A stretch of DNA of 64,000 bases from Sorghum bicolor. Lineage: Eukaryota > Streptophyta > Magnoliopsida > Poales > Poaceae. The position numbers were made by a program, and so were the translations under genes. Below are positions 22,093-32,286 of this stretch, one piece after another (within the stretch, counting starts at the first letter, position 1; the number at the start of each line of letters is the position of its first letter). The notes under the pieces were generated by a model that worked only from the letters and a program-made list of their open reading frames with translations, had not been told where the DNA came from and searched no databases. Location: NCBI RefSeq assembly GCF_000003195.3, contig NC_012871.2:19040658-19104657 (forward strand), read 5' to 3'.

Positions 22093-22850
22093 TATCTGAT
22101 TTCTCAAAAAACAAAAATAATAATTAAAAAGAAACAAAAAGTAAGGGGTATTATAGAGCAGCTTTATAAAAAACTAGAGTTTATAGAGTATAGATGCTTT
22201 TACAACTGCACCATTTTTACGTGAAGTTGAAATTATTTAGCTAAAAAATATAAAACAGAGCTGAAAATATAAAGCGGAGCACTTCCAAGCCCCCCTAAAT
22301 TGTATCTAGAAGTAACCATATTATATCACGTAATACCAGCTTTCGAGATTTGCTGGTCTAACTTGAGTTTTTTTAAGGTGTTCAAAGAGGTAGGATGTAC
22401 GTAAATGCTTTCATAGAATAAATGTGCGCTCGTGTTTCTAAGCGTATGAATCTATTTGGTTCCCTCCAAAGACAACAACAACAACATAAACTACAGGCGT
22501 GCGTCAGTCAGAACCATTGTCACCTTTCTCGTCTTGTTCACGAATTCTGTACACTCCAGCTGGCAAAGCATCTCATTTGTTAATTAACGATATTTGTATA
22601 TAAAAATGAACATAGTCCAAGTCATAAAGGCAGATCTCTCAAATCACGCCATATATAAAATAATAAAGAAATTGTTTTTGAGAGGAATAAAGAAAAAACA
22701 TGAATGGTAGCTCAAATTTTGTCTGGGCCGAATGGTAAGGAGCCCAGAACTTTGTTAGCCACTACGCCGTTCCGTTCTACGACCCGAGTCCACGCCACAG
22801 CAACCGCAGGCGCCCACCAGGCCACCACGAGATCCCCGCCGTGACGGAGA
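22093..22850. other. Intergenic and upstream region of the sterol reductase gene
   Basis: AT-rich to about 22700, then GC-rich toward the ATG. The promoter should lie here, but no clear TATA box within 100 bp of the GC-rich leader was picked out. Confidence 0.4.
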
Positions 22851-25800
22851 ATGGAGGCCGCCGCCGCCGTCCTCCCCGCGCTGGTGCCCTCCGGGAGCGC
22901 GGTGGTGCCTCGTCGCTCATCACTCGCGACCGTTGTTCCTCTGGTCTGCTGCGGGTTGCTGCACATGGATCGCTCACTGTGTACTTGTGTGCTCGCTCTT
23001 TGCTGCGTAGGTGGTGGTACTCGTCGCCTACCTCGGGTATCTCGCCGCCGCCGGAGCCATCCTCCCGGGGAAGCTCGTCGATGGAGCTATACTCTCCGAC
23101 TCCTCCCGCCTCCACTACCGTTGCAACGGTACCTCCTGCTGCCGCTGATCCCAGAATCCTCTGGGCAGTGGGCAGCCAGCTGAGCTGTTCGATCTCCTTC
23201 CCCACAGCCGCTTGATTCGCCTGTGGTCTGCAGGTTTGCTCTCGCTCCTGCTGCTGCTGGGGCTCTCGGCGTTGGGTGTCTACATGGGGTGGATGTCTCC
23301 CACGGTGAGCTCCTGCCTCTCCGTGTTCAGTCCTCGTGCCTTGGGTACTGGGTGTGTGCTTCTGTTCAACTGCTGTAGTACTAATCATACTCCAGTTCAA
23401 CAAGGACGGAACCATAATCCTTTTCAGATGGGCGAGCATAGTGGAATTTTTATTGTGGCTTATTGTCATTGTGAATTGACTTAGGTATGACGAGTTGATC
23501 CAGAACATATTGTTTGCCAATGCTTGCAGGTTGTAGCTGACAGGGGACTCGAACTTCTGTCAGTGACCTTCATTTTTAGTGTCATTGTAAGTGCCGCCTT
23601 GGACCTGCTTATGAATATTCTAACTACTTAATGTACATTTGGTGTGCCACCATGCTATTGTGGAAAATGAAAGGGGTGCCCTGCATGTGTCTGACTGATA
23701 AACCTGGTCCTAACTCTGCGGCAAGGAGTCCTTTAGTGTCTGTTCAGGAGTGTTACATCCTAAAGTACTCCTAAATTTTCTCAATTTGACCTTAGTCATG
23801 GGTGTGCCTCATGCATGCAAACTGTTTGCTGTCAATCAATTTGTTATGACAAAAAGTTTCCTCAAATTAATGCTCCATCCTTAGTTTGGCATGAAATTCA
23901 CAAGAAAATGGACAAACCTGAACGAAATGTTTCCACTAGTTTGGTCATGATCAAAATGCCTGCAAATGTCTCCTCAGCATCATTCATATTTTCATCATGC
24001 AATTTTCATTTACATTCTGCCACAAATTATAGTCTATATTGAAAGCTATTTGATTGGCTGTTCATGTCTCACTCTTTGATTTCAGGTCTCTTTCGCACTC
24101 TACTTCGCCGGCATCAAGTCCCGCCACAAAAGTTCTTCTTTGAGACCACATGTTAGTGGGAGCTTCATACAAGATTGGTACTTCTAGGAAACTCTATATT
24201 GTGTCTGATATATAAACTATGACTGGCTTATTTTCGGCACATAAGTTTTCTTGCCTATAAATTCTTGTTATTATTGAAAGATCAAGCAAACAGATTATTT
24301 CATTTCATATGTCTCATTCAAATGTAGGAACTGGTTGTGTATTTTATTGCAATTCTCTTTTAGTTAACAATGACACTTTTGTGCTGATGACTTTGTTGAA
24401 TAGGTGGTTGGGAGTGCAGCTTAATCCTCATTTTATGGGAATTGACCTCAAGTATGTCAGCAATTTCTTTCCTGTGTTTTTGCCTAGCATATGGGGTGTT
24501 GCTGATTGACATTTTGAAATAGGACAGGGTTGCCAAGAGAGATTTGTTAACAGTTGAATGGTGTAAGATCATGATTTATGATCTGTTTGACCCTTTGACA
24601 AATCCATGAGTCCATAATGCAGTCAACCCATACCTGATACTTTGCTCATAATAATTTCGTACATGTAGTCTATGGTGATTGGATTAGTTATTGTTTATTC
24701 GCAACTGATGACTGGAAATGAGGAAGATCTGCTGTTCTATGAATAAATATATTCTAGCTTGAGGGGATCTTCTGAAAGTCAAGTTTATCTGCACACCATG
24801 GCAGCTATTTTATTTGGTGTATTAAGATACAGAGTCCATAACACTTGGCGTTATTTTGATTTTCCACCTTTACAAATGCAAATGATCTTGGACATGCTTC
24901 ATGAGTGCTCTTTTATTCTCACCTTAGGTCACTCAATTGTGTGCACTGAAAATTAACATGGATGCAATTAAGTATTACCCATGAACTATATGCATCCAGC
25001 TTCAGTCCAACCAAGTGACCATTATTGCCTTGCTGGTACTGTGTGTTGTATTATTTATTCCCCACGCCACAAATAACCTGACGTGAATAAAATGTTTGTG
25101 ACAGTTATGTTTCAATCATTGCAGATTCTTTTTTGTGAGGGCAGGAATGATGGCATGGTTATTTATTAACCTCTCTTTGTTTGCAAAGAGCTACTTAGCT
25201 GGTTCAGCTAATCTTTCGGTCATTCTCTACCAATTTTTTTGTGCGGTATTGTACATGACCATCTTCTTTATTGATCATCTTCCAGCCCATTAATTGTTAA
25301 ATTAATTATACTTGTTCATGCAGTGGTATATTATAGATTACTTCATCCATGAAGAATTCATGACCTCAACGTAAGTATATCACGTGCTCTCAGTGGCAAA
25401 TAACTTACTATCCTTGAACAAATATGTTGAGATCTCCTGTGGGAAGATTAAATATGATGAGTATACTATTCAACCTCTTCCAGGTGGGACATTATTGCTG
25501 AAAGACTGGGTTTCATGCTGGTGTTTGGTGATCTAGTTTTCATCCCTTTCACCTTCACTATTCAGGTATACTTCATTCCTACAAATGTTGACCCATGGTG
25601 CTATTGATTACCTTACTTTTGAAAAAAAAACCCTTAGGCAGACTATCCTACCCTAACATTGATTTGATTTTTGTGTTTCCTAATTGTCAGATTTGTGGCA
25701 TGCCAGATCATTGCTTCTCTTACATTAAATCAGTAGGTTGAGAATTAAACTAATGAACAAGTATGATTTGTTTGTCAGGGCTGGTGGCTTTTGAGGAACA

Positions 25801-26896
25801 AAGTAGAGCTGTCCCTTTTGGCTGGTCTAGCTAACTTATGCATCTTCCTTATCGGGTACTCTTGGTTTTTCTCCAGAACCTCAAAGCTATAGCAATTTGA
25901 TATATACCTGTTTCTTGCATTCTAACCTCACTGGCCACACGTAATACCATGTGGCACTCAGCTACCTAGTGTTCCGAGGAGCTAACAAGCAAAAACATGT
26001 GTTCAAGAAGGACCCCAAAGCTCCTATATGGGGAAGACCTCCCAAAGTTGTTGGGGGAAAGCTACTCGCATCTGGTTACTGGTAAGGAGTAAGGATACAT
26101 GCATCATGTGACTCATGCATGCCAATGACCCTCTGTTGATCACATAATCATTATAGATTGTATGATGCTTGCTATTGACCCTCCTATCATTGATGAATGG
26201 TAGCCTAATTCATAAAGTAGAAAAGAACTTAGAGTCATACATCAAAGGTTTTTTTTAGATGATGACATTTCAGAGGAATAGCTAATCCTGAAAAGCTGAA
26301 AATGAATAACCAAATGCTGGTCCGCAGTTTACGGAATAATTACAGGATTTTTCAGTAGTTGTAAAATACCACACCTAAGTAGTGCTTACAGCAGATTCAG
26401 AGTTATAGCAGTTTGTCATTTATGATTGTGGTGTATTGGTTGTTGCTCATTCGATCTTACTTTTTTTTTTCTTGAAAACATTTAGTAGCTCCTTAGGCTT
26501 TAAATACTCCCCTGTCCCTTAAAGAAAGATGAAGCTTGTTGATTTGTGTTGTGCACGTAAAACTACAAGGCTTTTGATCCTCCAATTACAGGGGCATCGC
26601 AAGGCACTGCAATTATCTAGGAGATCTACTGCTAGCGCTTTCATTTAGCTTGCCCTGTGGAGTCAGGTGAGTGATCATTTTCTGTGGCAGTTCCCTTGTG
26701 CAGTGGATGCCTGTCTGAACAATCTTGGTCCGTCGTTTGCAGTTCCGTGATCCCATACTTCTACCCCACGTACCTGCTCATTCTACTGATATGGAGGGAA
26801 AGGCGCGACGAGGCGAGGTGCTCGCAGAAGTACAGGGAGATCTGGGCAGAGTACTGCAAGCTCGTGCCCTGGAGGATCCTGCCTTATGTGTACTGA
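22851..26896 (+). CDS. FK: Delta(14)-sterol reductase, FACKEL/ERG24 type
   Basis: Thirteen exons with GT-AG introns: 22851-22901, 23011-23128, 23234-23304, 23530-23586, 24086-24177, 24404-24451, 25125-25245, 25324-25370, 25484-25565, 25779-25855, 25962-26081, 26592-26666, 26743-26896. They join into 1113 nt, 370 aa, close to the Arabidopsis FACKEL length. The enzyme reduces the C14-C15 double bond left after C14 demethylation in sterol synthesis, in the ER membrane, using NADPH. Several hydrophobic helices are visible. Hallmarks are FFVRAGMM, DYFIHEEFMTSTWDIIAERLGF, GYLVFRGANKQKH, the ERG24/ICMT-type motif GIARHCNYLGDLL, and the C-terminal LLIWRERRDEARCSQKY...EYCKLVPWRILPYVY. The first ATG in the GC-rich leader gives MEAAAAVLPAL. 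No break was found. Confidence 0.95.
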
Positions 26897-27587
26897 AGAG
26901 AACGGTAGAAGCAAGGGCAGCAGATGGTCCTAGGCTAGCAAACCCTTATTTATTTATTTGCCCTTGCCGAGGGTTGGTGAATGTTGATGTAGTACTTTTT
27001 TTTTGAACTTATGTTGATTTAGTACTTGGTAGACTATGAGCGTGGAAGCTTTTGTTGTTGTCGATCCGTATAGGTTTGGAATCAGTGAATCAGTTCTCCT
27101 GATGAGGTGGCACGTTATTTCCTTTGTGAAATATGCCGGTGAGGAAGCCCTCAAAGTGTTGCTGAGACCGGGCCGCCCCATTCGGTGTCCTAATCGCCGC
27201 GATCTTCCAAGGCGCTAGCGATGTTTTGCCACTGTTTCGAAGAAAAGGGAAAAGAGCGTTGGAGCATCGGACGCATGTGCGCCGCGCAGGGCTCCCGACC
27301 GACTCCCGTGCGCCCAGATGACGAGCACGAGCGACTCGTCAACAGCTGCCTACCGGCGACTAATGGTTGGCTGTTTCCGATTAATTATAGGGCCAATCTT
27401 AATGAATTTCATGTCCTAATTCCTACGTGTTTGAAACAATATAGATGAGTTTGTCTTATGATTTTTTTTTATAATTCTCTTTATTTAATATTAAAACTTT
27501 TATTGAGATTGGCCTAAGGTTACACCTAGCTTATGCATAGAAGTGAAATAAAAAGAAAAACAATGAGCGAACCATACATGAGTTCGC
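26897..27587. other. 3' region of FK and intergenic sequence
   Basis: The first 150 bp or so are probably the FK 3' UTR. A GC-richer block at 27140-27350 has short frames only (60-75 codons) and no recognised product. Confidence 0.4.
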
Positions 27588-27727
27588 TACTCTATCTATT
27601 TCAAATTATACGTTAGTTTCTCTAGATATTATTTTTGTTATGTATCAAGACAGTATATATTTAAATGCATAATAAAAAACACGCATCTAGAAAATCAAGT
27701 CGTCATATAATTTGAAATGGAGAGATT
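27588..27727. mobile_element. Small Stowaway-like MITE, degenerate
   Basis: CTATTTCAAATTATACGT at the left and CGTCATATAATTTGAAATGGAG at the right form an imperfect inverted repeat. Internal CATCTAGAAAATCAAG-like sequence is typical of a common grass MITE. The right TA is not exact. Confidence 0.6.
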
Positions 27728-28517
27728 ACCATATATGAGTGGATTTTTTAAATACATTACTTTTACTGTGTATTTATACATAGTATATATCTAAGTGCGT
27801 AGAAAAAACTATGTATATAAAAAAGTCAAACTTTTTGATATATATCTAGACATAGTATATATTTAAATGCGGAGTAGAAACCATGTATCTAGAAAATCAA
27901 ATCTATGGACTCCATATTGCGTCTATGTTCTTTCCCATACATATCGATCAGTTAATATAAAGGTGAAAGGGTGTGAAAAAGAATAAAGAGTAGAGAAGAG
28001 TTTCTAATGCAAATTTACAAGAAAGAAAGAATATATAAAAGTTGTTATGATAATTTAAAAGTAGTATACGATTTCTGAATAAAATTGTCTTCTTATTTCA
28101 GAAGTGGATTCTTGAAAACTCTTAGAGACGACAGATCTTCTTTAGTTTTCTCAATATTTTTTTTTGAAGCTGTAAAACCTCGTGTTCTTTGAAAGAAAAT
28201 ATCTGCGCATGCTTGAGATGCTCCGAGCATTGGGTCCAGATGTGTGATCCTTGACGAGGAAAAAGCGGTGCAGCCGTGCAGGACAGGGCTGCGCCAGCCC
28301 GGGCCGATGGTAGAGATGAAGGAGTGCTTGACCACCCCACCGCCGTGCCAACAACAGCAATCCGTGCTAGGCCGTTTTGCTTTGCGGCCCGTTTGCCCCA
28401 CCAACCGCCCGTATCCATCGTCGTCCGTCGCGTCGCCCGGCAGGCAGAGAAAGAGAAAAAACTAGATAGACAAGGCCAGGGGTCAGCCACGCACGGCCAC
28501 ACACGGCAGCTGCCCCG
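27728..28517. other. Intergenic region upstream of the ADT gene
   Basis: 27740-27910 repeats internal motifs of the adjacent MITE (ATAGTATATAT.TAA.TGCG, GTATCTAGAAAATCAA), suggesting a second, more decayed copy. The sequence turns GC-rich from about 28240 toward the ADT promoter. Confidence 0.45.
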
Positions 28518-28523
28518 TATAAA
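28518..28523 (+). promoter_or_regulatory. TATA box of the ADT gene
   Basis: CCCCGTATAAACCACC lies 240 bp before the ATG at 28763, followed by a C-rich leader. This is typical spacing for a short grass 5' UTR of about 210 nt. Confidence 0.65.
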
Positions 28524-28762
28524 CCACCCCCCGCGCCGCGCAATTTGCTCTCTAGCTGAGACTGTCAGCTCAGCTCTCCCCTCCCCGCCGGCCGGCCGGA
28601 TCCACCAACCCCCCACCACACCCCCTCCCCCACCTACCACTACCACACCGGACCAGACCAGAGGCAGCGGGAGAAAAAAGCAGCCACCCCCGCTCTTCGC
28701 CCGGGAACACGGGGGGGAACAGAACAGCCCGACCGGCCAATCCAATCCACGCGCCCGCCTCC

Positions 28763-30079
28763 ATGGAGGCCGCCGCCGTGCTCGACGCCTTCTCCGCCGC
28801 GCCGCGCCACAAGCTGCGCCCGGCAGCCTGGTGGAGATCCACGCGCCTCGCGTCGCAGGCGTGCCGCGCCACCGCCCCATTCGCCCGCGCCGACTGGCAG
28901 ACCGCCTGCGCCATCCTCGCTAGCAACAGCAGCACGGGCGGCGGCGGCGGCCACGACGCCAGCAGCAGCAGCAACAACAGGCAGCCAGCGCCGCGGGTGA
29001 ACGGCCAGAAGCCCCTGCCCGCGCCCGCGCCCGCGCCAGCCCTGGAGGAGGCGACGCCGACGCCCACCGAGCTGGATCTGGTGCCTGTGTCCAACCTCCC
29101 CCGCCCGCTCAGCATCAGCGACCTGTCCCCGGCGCCCATGCACGGGTCGCAGCTCCGCGTGGCGTACCAGGGCGTCCCGGGCGCCTACAGCGAGGCCGCC
29201 GCCGCCAAGGCCTACCCGGGCTGCGACGCCATCCCCTGCGACCAGTTCGAGGTGGCCTTCCAGGCCGTGGAGCTCTGGATCGCCGACCGCGCCGTGCTCC
29301 CCGTCGAGAACTCCCTCGGCGGCAGCATCCACCGCAACTACGACCTCCTCCTCCGCCACCGCCTCCACATCGTCGGGGAGGTCCAGCTCCCCGTCCACCA
29401 CTGCCTCCTCGCGCTCCCCGGGGTGCGCAGGGAGCTGCTCACCCGGGTCATCTCCCACCCGCAGGCGCTGGCGCAGTGCGAGCTCACGCTCAACGCCATG
29501 GGACTCAACGTCGCCCGCGAGGCCTTCGACGACACCGCGGGCGCCGCCGAGCACGTCGCCGCGGGCGGGCTAAGGGACACCGCCGCCATCGCGTCCGCGC
29601 GCGCCGCGGAGCTCTACGGCCTCCAGGTCCTCGCCGACGGCATCCAGGACGACGCCGGCAACGTCACCCGATTCGTCATGCTGGCGAGGGAGCCCATCAT
29701 CCCGCGCACCGATAGGCCCTTCAAGACCAGCATCGTCTTCGCACACGACACCGACGGCACCTCCGTCCTCTTCAAGGTGCTCTCCGCCTTCGCCTTCCGC
29801 GACATCTCACTCACCAAGATCGAGAGCCGACCGCACCGCCACCGTCCCATCCGCCTCGTCGACGACGCCAACGTCGGCACCGCCAAGCACTTCGAGTACA
29901 TGTTCTACATCGACTTCCAGGCATCCATGGCCGACGTCCGCGCGCAGAACGCGCTCGCGGAGATCCAGGAGTTCACATCCTTCCTCAGGGTGCTCGGGAG
30001 CTACCCCATGGACATGACGCCGTGGGACGCCGCGCTCTCCTCTTCCTCTCGCGCCGACGATACCAGCCAGCACTACTAG
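28763..30079 (+). CDS. ADT: Arogenate/prephenate dehydratase, plastid, intronless
   Basis: 438 aa. It decarboxylates and dehydrates arogenate (or prephenate) in the last steps of phenylalanine synthesis in plastids. Residues 1-90 are rich in Ala, Ser and Arg with few acids and look like a transit peptide followed by a Gly/Ser/Pro linker. The prephenate-dehydratase domain spans about residues 131-312: [43 protein letters not shown], and the substrate-binding TRF motif at 302-304. An ACT regulatory domain follows (about 321-412) with [22 protein letters not shown]; the ESRP motif (354-357) is linked to Phe binding. The start is the first ATG after the C-rich leader. One uninterrupted exon. Paralogue number within the ADT family cannot be assigned from sequence alone. 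Confidence 0.95.
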   Translation: MEAAAVLDAFSAAPRHKLRPAAWWRSTRLASQACRATAPFARADWQTACAILASNSSTGGGGGHDASSSSNNRQPAPRVNGQKPLPAPAPAPALEEATPTPTELDLVPVSNLPRPLSISDLSPAPMHGSQLRVAYQGVPGAYSEAAAAKAYPGCDAIPCDQFEVAFQAVELWIADRAVLPVENSLGGSIHRNYDLLLRHRLHIVGEVQLPVHHCLLALPGVRRELLTRVISHPQALAQCELTLNAMGLNVAREAFDDTAGAAEHVAAGGLRDTAAIASARAAELYGLQVLADGIQDDAGNVTRFVMLAREPIIPRTDRPFKTSIVFAHDTDGTSVLFKVLSAFAFRDISLTKIESRPHRHRPIRLVDDANVGTAKHFEYMFYIDFQASMADVRAQNALAEIQEFTSFLRVLGSYPMDMTPWDAALSSSSRADDTSQHY

Positions 30080-30473
30080 CTAGTGATTGGGTCAGCCAAC
30101 CAAACCAAGGATCCACCAATTCATTCGACGGACAAGAAATGTTGCTTTTTAATCAGTCAGTCATCAGTCATCACAGGAATGCGCAAGAAACGTTGCATCT
30201 GCGTGCATCCTGCATCTGCGTGCTCCTAGTTGCTCCGAATTTCGTGACCAAATTCGTAGAAACGGAGAAGGGGCTCCTGTTGTATGTATGCTGGGGATGT
30301 ATGTAAGTACAGTGTATTCTTTCTTCTTTACAAACCTACTCTCTATCTTGCAACAAACCAAATCAAGTGAACCCATCAAAACCATCTCTTCTTTTTTTTG
30401 CAACAAACAAGCATGGCGTTACCGTTGTTGTTGCCTCTTGGGACTTGCCGAGTTGGCAATTACTATACATTTG
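30080..30473 (+). other. 3' region of the ADT gene
   Basis: Likely 3' UTR to about 30400 and flanking sequence; no gene. Confidence 0.5.
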
Positions 30474-30668
30474 GGCTTTGTTTACTTCCATCAAAAAATT
30501 TATCGAATCTTTAAACACATACATAAAGTACTAATTACATAGTTTGGTTGGAATCAACGAGACGAATCTTTTGAATATAGTTAGTCCATAATTGAATAAT
30601 AATTACTACAAATAAATAAAAGTGTTTCAGTATGGTGAAATTTTTCGCTTCGCCAACTAAACACGGCC
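30474..30668. mobile_element. GGCCTTGTTTA-type MITE, copy 1
   Basis: Begins GGCTTTGTTTAC and ends AACACGGCC, flanked by TTG at 30471-30473 and 30669-30671. Internal sequences (ACGAGACGAATCTTTTGAA, TTAGTCCATAATTG) match a family I recognise as very abundant in Andropogoneae genomes. 195 bp. Confidence 0.8.
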
Positions 30669-30857
30669 TTGGGAGGAAGGAAGGAAGCAACGATCCGGAA
30701 AGACTCGAATCGAGGATGGAGACGAGGGCGGCGGCGCGGTTGGTATGATTCTGACTCGGTGCATGGATTCCATAAGCGGCAGGTGGGTTGGGTAGTCTAG
30801 TCCGATTTGGTATCCTCGTCAAGCGGTGAAGTGCTTGGTTTTCTCGAGACAAACCAA
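30669..30857. other. 189-bp spacer between two related MITEs
   Basis: GC-richer (GGAAGGAAGG, GGCGGCGGCGCGG); no frame of note. It lies between two MITEs in opposite orientation. Confidence 0.4.
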
Positions 30858-31096
30858 GGCCTTGTGTTCCGAAAAGATTTCAGATGTTGATACTGTTGCA
30901 TTTTCGTTTGTTTATGATAAATATTATCCAATTAAAAATTAACTAGCTCAAAAAATCTGTCTCGTAAATTACAAACAAACTGTGTAATTAGTTTTTGTTT
31001 TATTCTATATTTAGTGCTTCATGCATATGCCACAAGATTTGATGTGACGGAGAATCTTGAAAAGTTTTTGAATTTCAGGGTGAACTAAACAAGGCC
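30858..31096. mobile_element. GGCCTTGTTTA-type MITE, copy 2, inverted
   Basis: Begins GGCCTTGTGTTCC and ends GAACTAAACAAGGCC. Flanked by CAA at 30855-30857 and 31097-31099, the complement of the TTG flanking copy 1. The order of internal blocks is opposite to copy 1. 239 bp. Confidence 0.8.
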
Positions 31097-31106
31097 CAAG
31101 ATATTG

Positions 31107-31341
31107 TTACTCTTTGTCTCTCATGATCAACATAGTAGATGAAAGTAGAAGAACAAATAGACACAAGATATGAAGACTATTCTTTATTCCTCCAAATATT
31201 CATGATTACAACATAGATCTCCTACGTATATATAATCCTGCTAAGGCCTAAAAGTTTTGATAAGAACCCACATACAAACGGACTAGGATTAGGATTCCTC
31301 CTCCTTTACTTCTAGGACTAAGTCCGTATGTTTTACAACAC
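31107..31341 (-). mobile_element. 3' LTR of a Ty1/copia-like element
   Basis: TGTTACTCTTTG...TTTTACAACA has TG...CA ends and 5-bp inverted termini. On the minus strand the adjacent inside sequence is GCCCAAGGCGGAG, a polypurine tract directly before the LTR start TGTTGTAAAA, as in plant copia elements. The minus strand therefore carries the element and this is its 3' LTR. No matching 5' LTR was found elsewhere in the window. Confidence 0.65.
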
Positions 31342-31774
31342 TCCGCCTTGGGCGATTACCACAATATGCACATGCCTCATTAAAAACTCCATCCAAAAAC
31401 CTAATGAAAAAAACGGTTCTTTGAGAAAAGAGTACATCACATTCGTTAATTGCATCGCACATGTTGTCTCATTAAAAACCTTGTGTGAGAAACCTTTAAG
31501 TAAAAACTCACATAGGAAAAAAGAGTACAACATTTAACCTTCGTGGTCATGTATTCTTCAGGATATTTTATTCTTCATGAATAAATATTTATCTTCGTGA
31601 TCTATGCATAAACTTCAATGTTTTAGCAAATATGATCTACTTGATCTTTGTAATTCTAGTGGTTCACCTTCAAGGTAGATTCAATAAAAATATGCTTTCC
31701 CTCATAATGCCAAATTTTAAACTTTATTGTTCAAATCACACTGTTCACAAATGTGTGTTTAATTAATGATATAC
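31342..31774 (-). mobile_element. Copia-like element interior, left part
   Basis: AT-rich, without coding frames. It includes CCTCATTAAAAACTCC and the related CTCATTAAAAACC at 31459, a motif I associate with the 3' end of certain plant copia elements. It is cut by RT-A at 31775 and resumes at 43761. Confidence 0.45.
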
Positions 31775-31779
31775 AGTAC
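31775..31779. repeat. Target-site duplication AGTAC of RT-A, left
   Basis: AGTAC directly before TGTGGGGG; repeated at 43756-43760. Confidence 0.95.
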
Positions 31780-32238
31780 TGTGGGGGTATAAACCCCTAT
31801 ACCCTTACGGCTAGACTTGGGTCAGGAGGCTTGGCCCATTACGAGACGAGTTCAAGGCTTGATCCGACAGCTTAGAGTTTCGCGCAAGGAAACAAGACGT
31901 GGAGATCAAGCGGGATTCTAGTCGGTTAGAATAGGAATTGATATCGAATTATCCATGGCAATTGTAACCGACTAGGATTAGTTTCCAGATCTGTAACCCT
32001 GCCCTCCAGACTATATAAGGAGGGGCAAGGGACCCCCCTAGGACACATTATCTCTCAACACAAATCAATACAAACAGACGCAGGACGTAGGTATTACGCC
32101 AACTCGGCGGCCGAACCTGGATAAAAAGCTTGTCCGTGTCTTGCATCACCATCGAGTTCGTAGTTTGCGCACCGTCTACCGATAAACTACTACCGTGGGT
32201 ATACCCCAAGGTAGACTGCCGACCAGCTTTCGTCGACA
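31780..32238 (+). repeat. RT-A 5' LTR
   Basis: 459 bp, TGTGGGGGTATAAACCCC ... TCGTCGACA. Differs from the 3' LTR by three transitions (in GACCCCCC(T/C)A, CTCT(C/T)AAC and TTGC(A/G)TCACC). The TATA box is at 32012-32018. Confidence 0.95.
32012..32018 (+). promoter_or_regulatory. TATA box of the RT-A 5' LTR
   Basis: CAGACTATATAAGGAGGGGC, followed by a start region of about 200 bp to the LTR end. This is the genomic RNA promoter. Confidence 0.75.
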
Positions 32239-32239
32239 G

Positions 32240-32258
32240 TGGCGCGCCAGGTAGGGGG
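32240..32258 (+). other. RT-A primer-binding site
   Basis: TGGCGCGCCAGGTAGGGGG begins one base after the LTR end. The leading TGG matches the CCA end of a tRNA. RT-B has the same sequence in the same place. The tRNA species was not identified. Confidence 0.75.
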
Positions 32259-32286
32259 TGTGCGTGCAACTTCTCGGGCGAACAAG

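Noticed and set aside
22777..23520. 247-codon minus-strand frame over the start of the sterol reductase gene
   Set aside because: Covers three coding exons and introns of the plus-strand gene with no recognisable domain.
28640..29554. Long minus-strand frame (304 codons) opposite the ADT gene
   Set aside because: Shadow of a GC-rich plus-strand exon with strong third-position bias. Its translation is Gly/Val/Arg-rich without domain, while the plus frame has all ADT motifs.
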